The notes below the pieces were generated by a model that saw nothing but the letters and a program-made list of their open reading frames with translations, made no database searches and was not told the origin of the DNA. From Cephalotus follicularis (taxonomy: Eukaryota; Streptophyta; Magnoliopsida; Oxalidales; Cephalotaceae), in NCBI GenBank assembly GCA_001972305.1, contig BDDD01000312.1, positions 55,900 to 119,899 of the forward strand: a DNA stretch of 64,000 nucleotides, read 5' to 3'. Numbering within the stretch: the stretch's first letter is position 1; the number at the start of each line of letters is the position of its first letter. Made by a program: the position numbers and the translations under genes. Below are positions 42,401 to 53,600 of this stretch, piece after piece.

Positions 42401-44869
42401 ATGAAAGAGAGAGCTAAATTCGCAACACTTCTCTACTTCCTTCTTGGTTTGCTTTTTATGGCTCTCCTTACTTTCTTTCCAGAAGCCACACACCCTAAGA
42501 AACAACCATCTAAACGCAAGAAGGGAAAGATACAAAAGCAAAAGCAACCGTCTTCATGGGACCAAATCAAGAACCTACTCACCTGCAAGCAGATCGAAGG
42601 CGCAAGAGTACGCGACCCATTAAAGAGCGCTAATAATGGGTACTCAAAGGTAGGGTCGTCTTGCGGCTCTATATGCAGTTTCAGTAACGTAGTTCATGGA
42701 AACACAAGGGTAATCCACAGAGCTGATAACTCACCTGAGAGTAACACTGTGAGTCAAGAAACTGGTTTGCTGAGTCGAAACGGTGTTAGTACTACTGGGT
42801 CTTCAAGTAGGTCTCTTTCAGGGTCTGTGAGAACCAATTGTGGTGCATCGTCCTCAGCATCCTCAAGAGGCATGCAATTCAGGAAGCTCTCTGGGTGTTA
42901 TGAGTGTCACATGATTGTTGACCCTAGCAGGTATCAATATTACTATTGAATTACTGTCTTTTGATTGATTATAAAGTTAAGTATACATAAATATATGGAG
43001 AATAATTGAATTGGGGTTGATCAATCAGGTATCCATCTCCAAGAAGTACTTTATGTGCTTGCTCCCAATGTGGTGAGGTCTTTCCAAAGATTGAAAGCTT
43101 GGAGCTTCATCAAGCAGCTCGCCATGCAGGTAGTTTTTTTTTTCCTCAATTAATTATCCGTTTCTGTGACTCTTATAGAGGATTACTGCCCCATTTTGTT
43201 AAAGATATTATGTTTGTCGTTTGAATGTACCATAAGTTTTTTCATGATACTATTTATGAACATTCACATAAAAAAATACTATTATCAAAATTTTAGATAA
43301 CATAACAAATACATCAAAAATATATAAGTAATAAACAAAAAAGATGCATGTAGTTATTCTTTTTCTAATCACATAAATATTAATAATTAATTATCTATTA
43401 TTTAAATAACAAATATTATATTATTTATGTTTAGGTGTCAATACATTGTTGATTTAGTACCGGATATAAAACAATTACAACTGTTTTTGATTAATATAAT
43501 TGATTCCATGTCCGTAGGTTATTGCAATACTACCATATGAAGCATGATTAATACAGCTGTCCTTAAATAATTTAATTGGATGTTCTGATACTGTGACGTG
43601 TCCGTTTGTGATGAGTGAACCCTACATATAAAGCATAAGCCCCTTACTCGAGAATTTTTTTTTTTTTTTTATGAAGTCAATAATATATAATTATAATAAA
43701 ATCTATTTATAAAATAAAAATAAAAAAATTAATTACTATTTTATAATTATATTTTATTAATTCAATATAGTATCATAATTTATGAATTAGACCATATTTG
43801 GTAACGTTTCTCTATTACTGAAAGTGTTTTTTGACTCGGTAAAAGTTTAACAAAAATACTTTTAAAAAAAGTATTTTTATTTAAAATGAGTTAAAATAAT
43901 TTTTAAACTGGTCTGGTGACATCAGTTTGAAAAGTATTATTGACAATTATATGTTTTAACTTGCTAAAAATTTTTATAAATTTTAATATTTGATAAAAAA
44001 AAATTATAATACTTACAACAGTTTCAAAAATATATTTATTAAATATATATTTACTATAAAATCACTTTTAATAACATCACTTTCATTAAAAATATTTAAA
44101 AAAAATACTTTTTTGAAACCCAATGCATTACTAAACTAAACCGTACGTAACAATTTTTCTTTGAACACCAAGGACAGTGACCTACCCACAGATAGAAGTA
44201 AATATTTCTACAATCGAACAATTGATATGACATTTATGGGTTGCAGTTTCTGAGCTGGGCCCAGAAGATTCAGGCCGTAACATAGTGGAAATCATATTCA
44301 AATCAAGTTGGCTAAAAAAGGACAATCCAATCTGCAACATCGAACGGATACTGAAAGTCCACACCACCCAACGCACGATCCAACGGTTTGAAGACTGCAG
44401 AGACGCAGTGAAAACCCGCGCACTCAACACTGCCAGAAAGAACCCCAGATGTGCGGCTGATGGCAACGAGCTCCTACGCTTCCATTGCACAACCTTAACG
44501 TGTCCTCTCGGCTCACGCGGTTCTTCCAGCCTGTGCGGCTCGGTACCCGGCTGTGGGGTGTGCACCATCATCAGGCACGGATTTCAAGGCAAGAACGGAA
44601 AGGGCGTGGGCACCACCGCGAGTAGTGGTAGGGCCCATGACTCACTGACCTGCGTCGACGGTCGCAGGGCGATGCTGGTGTGTCGCGTGATAGCGGGGAG
44701 GGTGAGACGCGTGGCGGATGATGCGCCGCCAGATGAGGATACCGTATTGGCTAGCTCATACGATTCTTTAGCCGGGTACACTGGGATCTACTCGAATCTG
44801 GAGGAGTTGATTGTATTTAATCCAAGGGCTATCCTCCCTTGTTTCGTGGTGATTTACAATGCTCTTTGA
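42401..44869 (+). CDS. C2H2-type zinc-finger protein with PARP-like C-terminal region (host gene, 3 exons)
   Basis: Exons 42401-42930, 43029-43129 and 44247-44869 join in frame to 417 codons, with GT-AG borders (AGCAG|GTATC, ATCAG|GTATCC, ATGCAG|GTAGT, TTGCAG|TTTCT). Residues ~8-26 are hydrophobic (LLYFLLGLLFMALLTFF), a possible signal anchor, followed by a Lys-rich stretch. SSWDQIKNLLTCKQIE near 51 is a family block. A C2H2 finger, CSQCGEVF...LHQAARH, is encoded by exon 2. Exon 3 has ELLRFHCTT and GVCTIIRHGFQGK...GVGTT, resembling a PARP-like fold; activity is unproven. It resembles the Arabidopsis family that, from memory, includes At5g54630 and At4g27240. The frame is intact between two retrotransposons. 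Confidence 0.88.
43130..44246. other. Large intron 2 of the host gene, with possible MITE
   Basis: 1117 bp and very AT-rich. A segment ~43795-44135 opens 'tttggtaacgtttctctatt' and closes 'gaaacccaatgcattactaaac', with 'aaatacttttaaaa' near both ends in inverse order. This could be a decayed MITE, but no clean TSD was seen. Confidence 0.4.
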
Positions 44870-45506
44870 GTATCAGATTACATGTCTTTCTATCACATCA
44901 ACGGCCAACTTTACATTATCGTGTACATAAACTTTTCTTCGTATTGTTGTATTTGTTCAATTATGGAAATATTATAATTATTATATTTTTTTGGGTTCAA
45001 TGATTGATTAGTTGTTAGCTCAACTGCCCAATTGCATTATTTGTTGGTTAAATTGTTATATTCTAATTAGACTTTAAAACAGACTTTCTATATTAAATAT
45101 AGTAGTAATTGATAGTTGCATAATATTTAATAATTTAGGTAAACTTGCATTAAATTGTTTATTTGAAGTCACTGAAATCATTGATTGTACACGTGACGAA
45201 CACAGTATTTAATGAAGAAAATGAAATAATTGAGCTGCTTTCTTTTTAATTATTATTTATTTAAACTAGTACGAAACCGTGCGTTAATAAATTTAATTGA
45301 TATATATTATATTTCATCAAATAAATTTTAAATGTAGATAATTTGATTTAAATTTTTTTTTTATATTGAAGTCAATAATTAAGTAATTTCATTTATTTCT
45401 TAATAGCATAACTTTATATTTCAAAATATTTATGGAATTATTAAAGAAAATATTGTTTTTTATATAATAATAGACAAAGTTTTACTTTAATTATGATATT
45501 ACAAAT
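44870..45506. other. 3' flank of host gene and AT-rich spacer
   Basis: No gene. It ends with the first copy of an AT-rich repeat ('attaaagaaaatattgtttt', 'aataatagacaaagttttac') that recurs after Tat-C and Tat-D. Confidence 0.6.
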
Positions 45507-45984
45507 TGATACGGGAAAAATTATTATTTAAAACTTGGTACTGACATTTGTCACCTGGAATCAACAGTTCTCACTATTAAATCGCCTTAAATCGTGGCGA
45601 TAATGTGGAGTTAACTCCTTTATTCAAAAATAAGGAAATGGCCAAGAATTCCAGACGTTTTTAAAAGACTAATAACCTCCTTCATGATGTTAACAGTTTA
45701 GAGGAAGTTACGGAAAGTACAGCTATAAATACTCCCAATAAAAACTATGGAGAGGTCGGTCAATTTACCAGACTTTCATTATCTTCTCTGCTATTAATTG
45801 ACTTAAGCATCGGAGGGTCCCCGAGAGTAAAAACTCCTGGACTTTCTATAGTTTGCCTTCTTTGTGTGCAGGGAAGACCAGAGAACCTAAATCCAGTGAA
45901 TTCTTCGGACCATCCAACGCTTTTTCCAACAAATCAAACCTTCACACATGGAGGACTGTTGTGAAATCGATTTATACATCAACA
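45507..45984 (+). repeat. Left (5') LTR of Tat-C
   Basis: Starts TGATACGGGAAAAATT and ends ATACATCAACA. It aligns to 55603-56074. Contains 'gctataaatactccc' near 45722, the LTR promoter TATA box. Confidence 0.92.
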
Positions 45985-45986
45985 GT

Positions 45987-46005
45987 TGACGTCGTTTGTA
46001 GGAAA
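45987..46005 (+). other. Decayed primer-binding site of Tat-C
   Basis: TGACGTCGTTTGTAGGAAA compared with TGGCGCCGTCTGTGGGAAA in relatives. The four differences are all C-to-T or G-to-A transitions, as expected from deamination of methylated cytosine. Confidence 0.7.
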
Positions 46006-46027
46006 CACGACATGATTTGATTAAACA

Positions 46028-47029
46028 ATGCCTCCGAAGAAAACCAACTATGCGGCCGCTCCCGGTCAAACTTCTCTTACCAGTGAGCAATTTAACCAGC
46101 TCCTCCAAGAGATGAGGAGGCTCACTACTTTACTGGTAAACAATTTGGCCAGCCAGAATCAGGCTGAACCAAGCCAACCAGCCCCAGAACAACCACAGCC
46201 TCAAGAGGCCATGCGAAACCCTCAATTAGGGGCCACGGGCCCTCCAAGGCGGTCAGAGATTGATACATCTCTGAGAGTAGAGTCCAGGTGAAACCCGCAA
46301 AGGGGGGCAAGGCACCCTCCAAGGCGGTCAGAGATTGATACATCTCTGAAAGCAGAGTCCTCTAGTGCAAGGGATTATAATTATAATCCCCAGCATGACC
46401 TACCAGAGCAAGATCCAATGGAGGAAGACTACTCAGACTCCTACGCAAACGAAGAGGAGCCCCGTGCATGTTCCTACGCGTCTCGTACTAAATCACGACG
46501 AGGAGCAGGTCAGACTACTCGTTCAGACCAACCACAGGCCATCGCAGGTCTCTAGCAAGTCTAAGGACCAAGAAGACATTGAGCAGATCATGAATAGGAA
46601 GTTTGCTGAGATGGAGAAAAGGCTCAGAGAAGCCGAGCAGACGAAGGAATACCTGTCAGAGGTGCGGAACTTAAATTGCACTCCCTTCGCTCCAGCGATA
46701 CTGAAGGAGCCTATGCTGAGAGGAGTTCAGGTTCCCGACATTCAGAGAATATGACTGGTCCTCTGCCCCGATACAACATGTGAGGTTACACACATACCAT
46801 ACTTGTGCACCAAGCTCCAGATGCAGTCCTCTGCCGAGGATTTCAAGCGACCTTAAGAGGAGCAGCTCAGACTTGGTACTCCACGTTGCCCCCGAAGTTA
46901 GTGCTGAATTTCGAGCAATTTAGTGAGATGTTCGTCACAAAATTTCTTAACAGCACCACCCAAAGAAAGAACTCTATTCATCTTATCAGTGTGGTACAAG
47001 GGAAAAATGAATCCCTTAAAGATTACCTG
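46028..47029 (+). pseudogene. Gag of Tat-C, N-terminal part
   Basis: ATG 46028 starts MPPKKTNYAAAPGQTS followed by FNQLLQEMRRL and LASQNQAEPSQP, aligned with Tat-B gag. The frame shifts near 46290-46370, with a duplicated ~75-bp stretch (two copies of 'aggcggtcagagattgatac'). The capsid part 46805-47029 holds WYSTLPPKLVLNFEQFSEMF and KNESLKDYL. It is cut at 47029 by the Tekay insertion and resumes at 52654. Confidence 0.87.
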
Positions 47030-49762
47030 TGTCACGCCCCGAATCGTGGGATGGGCCCCACGATTCGACACGTGGCAAACCGTACAATCATCATTAAAAT
47101 AAGCATAAAAATTAAAACTTAAAATAAATTAAATTGAAATTAAAATTAAAATCCTTTATTTAATGTGTGGATTACAGACCCAATTCAAATCATATAAATT
47201 ACATCACCATGAACCAGAATAAAATAAAATAAATACGTAATTTATTTCTGTAATTGCGTCCATGGAAGCGTACTGTCGAGGAGGAGAACTTACTGTACTC
47301 TTTATCCTTGCCGCTGCTGCGATGTGCCTCCAATATCAGTACCTGTACCTGGCCCATTCAAAAGAATGGGTCAGCAACCCTGAAGGTTGTGTAGGTCACC
47401 CCATACACGGGAACATACCAGAGGAACAAGCAAACACAAGCAGAGGAGAAAATAATATAAATGTGCATGCATATAAATCATAGTCCATAGCATAATCATC
47501 ATCATCATCATTTATCCTCGGACTACTCTACTCAAAACATACATGACAGTCACATCAGAGGAGTCTAGTCCGGTCATCCTATGGTTATGGTCAATATACG
47601 TGGTTCACCTTTGGGATCACCAGCCCGTGGAATTCTCCTCCGGTTCACCTGCTGAGCGGTTCACCCCTTGGATCACCAGCCTTGGCGGAATTCACCCTTA
47701 GGTTCACCATTGGCGGATTCGCCCGAGGATCACCTGCCTCACGGAGTTCACCCCTTAGGTTCACCTGCTCGGCGGAATTCTCCCCAGTTGGGCTCACCAG
47801 CCTAATATTATCCTTAGACTTCATTTGCTAATTTCATTCATTCCTTACATTTATAATCATTTTTAAGGCATAGTGAAACGCATTTGGGACACCAATAAAA
47901 CGCATGTATGGGGCATTATCCCTAAACGCACCGTGCAGGCGTTAAATTCCCTTCTTCATTTCATTTCTATATTCACGCCATGACATTTAAACATTGGCGC
48001 CAAGAGCATTGTCTTCCTCCTCATGCACACTTAGTGCAACTGGTTCCGCAACAGACATGTCCAGGACTGTGAGTCTCCTTGGCTCCTACGCCGTACGATG
48101 GCAGCTGCCCGTGGCACCTCGGCGCCTCAACATTGTACCTCACCTCAGCACCTTTGGCGCGATCCCATGCCCTCGCTAGCATGCACTGGACGCAGGCGAG
48201 TCCCCATGGAGAGCCATGGCCGAGGATGGCACCTACACTAGTGAGCTCGGGCACTACAGTATTTGCATCTCGGACGTGTGAGCTCTGCATTACTACCGCT
48301 GGCGCCATGGCAGAGAAGAGATGGACATCTCTGCATGTCATCACTGCGGGACAGAGGAGCTCAACGTCCTGTAGGACCTGCTATGGACACATGCTTGGTG
48401 AGCATGGTCAGGGAAGCCCAGGCTGGCTGGCGGCCATGGTAGAACTTGAGCCTGGTAGAGCTCAGGCGTGATATGGTTCGGATCCTCGGACCAACACATC
48501 TTTCATTTCTTCGCTAGCGCCTCAGGTACATCACCACCATAGTTGACAGGGGAAGCTCGGGTTCGCCTGGCAGAGGAGAGACCACCACTCAACACAGTAG
48601 AGGAGAATCGTAGCAGCTCCTCAAACTTGCTGGTTGGCACCTCGGCAAGGCCAACACTGCCTTCTCAGACGACTTGGGCGACGTCCCAGCCCTGCTCCTT
48701 AGCACGACGTGTGGCACCTCGGACGTTATTCCCAGGTGCATGTCAAGGTGGCTCCTCTGACGTTCACCCTAGCATCTCGGCACGCCGTCTCTAGTGCTGG
48801 CAGAGGAGTTCAGGCATGGTAGGGAAGCCTGGCGCATGTCGGCTAGTGGCTTGACAAGTAACCCTGCTAGGACGCAAGGCTAAGAAGGCTTGGCATGCCA
48901 CACCTCTGCACAGGTCGTCCTTTACAAGTGCACTGGTTGTGCAACAATAGCGCACGAGACAATAAATAAAAGCAATCACACACAGGGCACATGCTAGCTA
49001 GGAGACGCCATTAGTAAGTTAATGTTCATCTTTTCCTTCTCTTACTACTAATACAAGATTACAAACCATATCAAACTAACAGCCACAAGTATAACAAGCA
49101 GAGAAGACAACATCAACACATAACAATCCACACACACAACATGCTGGTAGGCACCCAAGTATAGAGCAACCTACCTGGAAATGGTTGGAAACGGAGATCG
49201 TCTTCCTCAATTCCTGGACTTCCTTCCTTACCAAGGTTCACCACACTTCAAGTGGTCTCTTCCCTTTTTCCCTTGCTCTACTCCCTCCTTACTCCCCTAA
49301 AGTGAGTATTTAAAGATCTCCTTCTTGTCTTCTTCCCCCTTTTTCCAACAGCAGGTCCCATCTCCCACCTTCACTCATTCTCTCGAATTTTCTAGCTCCA
49401 GCGTCTGTGAGAAAAATGCCAAGCATAGTTCATGGCACCACTTGTCCTTTTATACCCACAAATGGAAGCCTCTAGAGAATTCACGAGATTTGAAGAAATT
49501 GGCTATTCTTTGGGCCTTGGACTAGTCACAACAATTGGGCCTCACTTGGGCCGTTTTACACTTTCTATAATAAAGCCCAAGAATGTAATTACACCATTAA
49601 ATTCAGCCCAATGAAATTAACATAATTTCTTTAGCCCACTTTCATAAATTATACCCCATTGAGGCCCAAATAAATACATTTTAAATTCGAGTCCGGCCCA
49701 AAAAGTGAGAAAATAATTATAAGGCCCAGAAATAATATTTTATAATATTTAGGGCTCTTACA
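47030..49762 (-). repeat. Left (3') LTR of the Tekay insertion
   Basis: 2733 bp. Offset to the other LTR is a constant 2891 bp with only scattered substitutions (e.g. gcggattcgcccg / gcggattcacccg). It has an internal run of 'ggttcaccn(8-20)' phrases at 47600-47800. All short frames here occur twice, once per LTR, and are not genes. Confidence 0.92.
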
Positions 49763-50074
49763 TCCTCCCCTCCTTAGAGAAATCTCGTCCCGAGATTTCC
49801 TAGGATGAAAACAACTGGGGATACTTAGTTTGCATATCATCTTCTCTTTCCCATGTAGCCTTTTCCGCTCCGTGGTATTGCCATAATACCTTTACTAACG
49901 GAATGGTCTTGTTCCTCAACTGCTTGACTCGTCGGTCAAGAATTCGGATAGGTATCTCTTCGAAACTCAAGTCCGTTCTCAACTCCAGTGGTTCCCAATG
50001 TAAAATGTGAGAAGGGTCAGGATGGTACTTCCGCAGCATCGAAACATGGAACACGTTGTGCACATCCGCCAGGG
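49763..50074 (-). pseudogene. Integrase C-terminus/chromodomain tail of the Tekay element
   Basis: The minus frame 49800-50063 reads HNVFHVSMLRKYHPDPSHIL, then LSFEEIPIRILDRRVKQLRN, then VLWQYHGAEKATWEREDDM. This is the usual integrase tail with chromodomain-like end in Tekay/Del chromoviruses, where it targets heterochromatin. The polypurine tract AAGGAGGGGAGGA lies at 49763-49777 on the minus strand. Everything upstream is deleted; the junction is at 50074/50075 (CCAGGG|TTCAAATC). Confidence 0.88.
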
Positions 50075-52653
50075 TTCAAATCATATAAATTACATCACCA
50101 TGAACCAGAATAAAATAAAATAAATACGTAATTTATTTCTGTAATTGCGTCCATGGAAGCGTACTGTCGAGGAGGAGAACTTACTGTACTCTTTATCCTT
50201 GCCGCTGCTGCGATGTGCCTCCAATATCAGTACCTGTACCTGGCCCATTCAAAAGAATGGGTCAGCAACCCTGAAGGTTGTGTAGGTCACCCCATACACG
50301 GGAACATACCAGAGGAACAAGCAAACACAAGCAGAGGAGAAAATAATATAAATGTGCATGCATATAAATCATAGTCCATAGCATAATCATCATCATCATC
50401 ATTTATCCTCGGACTACTCTACTCAAAACATACATGACAGTCACATCAGAGGAGTCTAGTCCGGTCATCCTATGGTTATGGTCAATATACGTGGTTCACC
50501 TTTGGGATCACCAGCCCGTGGAATTCTCCTCCGGTTCACCTGCTGAGCGGTTCACCCCTTGGATCACCAGCCTTGGCGGAATTCACCCTTAGGTTCACCA
50601 TTGGCGGATTCACCCGAGGATCACCTGCCTCACGGAGTTCACCCCTTAGGTTCACCTGCTCGGCGGAATTCTCCCCAGTTGGGCTCACCAGCCTAATATT
50701 ATCCTTAGACTTCATTTGCTAATTTCATTCATTCCTTACATTTATAATCATTTTTAAGGCATAGTGAAACGCATTTGGGACACCAATAAAACGCATGTAT
50801 GGGGCATTATCCCTAAACGCACCATGCAGGCGTTAAATTCCCTTCTTCATTTCATTTCTATATTCACGCCATGACATTTAAACATTGGCGCCAAGAGCAT
50901 TGTCTTCCTCATCATGCACACTTAGTGCAACTGGTTCCGCAACAGACATGTCCAGGACTGTGAGTCTCCTTGGCTCCTACGCCGTACGATGGCAGCTGCC
51001 CGTGGCACCTCGGCGCCTCAACATTGTACCTCACCTCAGCACCTTTGGCGCGATCCCATGCCCTCGCTAGCATGCACTGGACGCAGGCGAGTCCCCATGG
51101 AGAGCCATGGCCGAGGATGGCACCTACACTAGTGAGCTCGGGCACTACAGTATTTGCATCTCGGACGTGTGAGCTCTGCATTACTACCGCTGGCGCCATG
51201 GCAGAGAAGAGATGGACATCTCTGCATGTCATCACTACGGGACAGAGGAGCTCAACGTCCTGTAGGACTTGCTATGGACACATGCTTGGTGAGCATGGTC
51301 AGGGAAGCCCAGGCTGGCTGTCGGCCATGGTAGAACTCGAGCCTGGTAGAGCTCAGGCGTGATATGGTTCGGATCCTCGGACCAGCACATCTGTCATTTC
51401 TTCGCTAGCGCCTCTGGTACATCACCACCATAGTTGACAGGGGAAGCTCGGGTTCGCCTGGCAGAGGAGAGACCACCACTCAACACAGTAGAGGAGAATC
51501 GTAGCAGCTCCTCAAACTTGCTGGTTGGCACCTCGGCAAGGCCAACACTGCCTTCTCAGAAGACTTGGGCGACGTCCCAGCCCTGCTCCTTAGCACGACG
51601 TGTGGCACCTCGGACGTTATTCCCAGGTGCATGTCAAGGTGGCTCCTCTGACGTTCACCCTAGCATCTCGGCACGCCGTCTCTAGTGCTGGCAGAGGAGT
51701 TCAGGCATGGTAGGGAAGCCTGGCGCATGTCGGCTAGTGGCTTGACAAGTAACCCTGCTAGGACGCAAGGCTAAGAAGGCTTGGCATGCCACACCTCTGC
51801 ACAGGTCGTCCTTTACAAGTGCACTGGTTGTGCAACAATAGCGCGCGAGACAATAAATAAAAGCAATCACACACAGGGCACATGCTAGCTAGGAGACGCC
51901 ATTAGTAAGTTAATGTTCATCTTTTCCTTCTCTTACTACTAATACAAGATTACAAACCATATCAAACTAACAGCCACAAGTATAACAAGCAGAGAAGACA
52001 ACATCAACACATAACAATCCACACACACAACATGCTGGTAGGCACCCAAGTATAGAGCAACCTACCTGGAAATGGTTGGAAACGGAGATCGTCTTCCTCA
52101 ATTCCTGGACTTCCTTCCTTGCCAAGGTTCACCACACTTCAAGTGGTCTCTTCCCTTTTTCCCTTGCTCTACTCCCTCCTTACTCCCCTAAAGTGAGTAT
52201 TTAAAGATCTCCTTCTTGTCTTCTTCCCCCTTTTTCCAACAGCAGGTCCCATCTCCCACCTTCGCTCCTTCTCTCGAATTTTCTAGCTCCAGCGTCTGTG
52301 AGAAAAATGCCAAGCATAGTTCATGGCACCACTTGTCCTTTTATACCCACAAATGGAAGCCTCTAGAGAATTCACGAGATTTGAAGAAATTGGCTATTCT
52401 TTGGGCCTTGGACTAGTCACAACAATTGGGCCTCACTTGGGCCGTTTTACACTTTCTATAATAAAGCCCAAGAATGTAATTACACCATTAAATTCAGCCC
52501 AATGAAATTAACATAATTCCTTTAGCTCACTTTCATAAATTATACCCCATTGAAGCCCAAATAAATACATTTTAAATTCGGGTCCGGCCAAAAAAGTGGG
52601 AAAATAATTATAAGGCCCAGAAATAATATTTTATAATATTTAGGGCTCTTACA
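50075..52653 (-). repeat. Right (5') LTR of the Tekay insertion, truncated
   Basis: Matches 47184-49762. It lacks the counterpart of 47030-47183, so the U5 end and primer site are gone along with gag-pol. Confidence 0.92.
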
Positions 52654-53186
52654 ACCTGACCCGATTCAACAATGAGTCTCTAATGGTAAAGGACCTGGAA
52701 CCTTAATTTACTGTGGCAGCCTTGAACAGTGGTGTGAAAGACAACTCAACTTTTACTTTCTCCCTAATAAAGAAGCATGCTCTAGATATGACAGACCTCC
52801 TTAGAAGAGCTGAAAAGTATGTAAATGCAAAGGAGGGTCTGGTGGCTAGAAAAGAGATGAGGAAAGGAGGGCCAGAGCTAACGAAAGGTGACCTGAGGCA
52901 CAAACTCTCCAAGAGGGAGGACTCACCAAAAAGGGGATCATCAATCCCCAATTACAACACTTTCGCCCCTCTCTTAGAGACGCAGACCAGAATTCTTGCA
53001 GTGGAGAAGGAAAATGTCTCAATCCAGTGGTCAGCTCCGTTGAGATCCCCAACAGACAAGAGGAACTCGAGAAAGTACTGCCGATACCACCGCGATCATG
53101 GGCATGATACGGAGGAGTGTAGACAGTTAAAAAAATCAGATAGAGAACTTGATCTGCAAAGGTCATCTGAGGGAGTATGTGGATAG
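52654..53186 (+). pseudogene. Gag of Tat-C, C-terminal part with zinc knuckle
   Basis: Continues from 47029: LTRFNNESLMVKDLEP, then a TAA where relatives have SFALAALNS, then AALNSGVKDNSTFTFSLIKK. The knuckle KYCRYHRDHGHDTEECRQL has all four ligands (C-x2-H-x4-H-x4-C). The frame ends at 53186. Confidence 0.85.
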
Positions 53187-53600
53187 GGATGCTCCCCAGG
53201 GAAGAAGGGAGTGCAGAGAAGAAGCTCCACAGTAGGAAAAGGAGTAGCAACCTAGATGTGTGATACACACCATTTCTGGAGGGATCACGTTTGGAGGCGA
53301 TCGTAGTCAGGCCAGAAAGGCCTATGTAAGACAGACCTTTTTCATGCAGCAACAACACACGCAGGGAAAGAGTTTGAAGATTAGTGGAGAATAAGAGGTG
53401 ATATCCTTCTCAGAGCCGGATTTGGAGGGAGTACGTCTCCCTCACGACAACCCAGAGGTGTGATACACACCATTTCTTGCTTAAGAATGGTTCTTAACTG
53501 AGAGAGGTGGAGAAAGAGGAACTGATTACTTTCCTCAAAAATAATAAAGATGTATCTGTCTGGTCTGCAGAAGGTAAGTACTATCAGTGAAGAAATGTAT
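53187..53600 (+). pseudogene. Protease/linker scrap of Tat-C
   Basis: Translation gives GVRLPHDNPEV (start of protease) near 53436, then jumps to EVEKEELITFLKNNKDVSVWSAE (pre-RT linker) near 53500-53572. The protease body is deleted between them. After 53575 the sequence is spacer, so RT through integrase is deleted as well. The line 'gtgtgatacacaccatttct' occurs at 53259 and 53458, a direct repeat. Confidence 0.75.

Larger units (their letters stand above)
47030..52653 (-). mobile_element. Tekay-type chromovirus insertion, internally deleted, in Tat-C gag
   Basis: TSD ACCTG at 47025-47029 and 52654-52658. Ends are TGTCACGCCCC and GCTCTTACA. It consists of a complete 2733-bp LTR (47030-49762), ~310 bp of the pol 3' end, and a second LTR missing its first ~154 bp (50075-52653). 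The two LTRs are nearly identical over ~2.58 kb, so insertion is recent compared with the Tat elements. Orientation is minus: the polypurine tract and integrase C-terminus adjoin the left LTR. Confidence 0.92.

Noticed and set aside
44182-44571. Minus frame opposite exon 3 of the host gene
   Set aside because: Shadow of the real exon, which has splice sites, domain motifs and a matching stop.
47994-48471. Frames in the Tekay LTR (also at 50885-51362)
   Set aside because: They occur identically in both LTRs, overlap each other on both strands and match no family.
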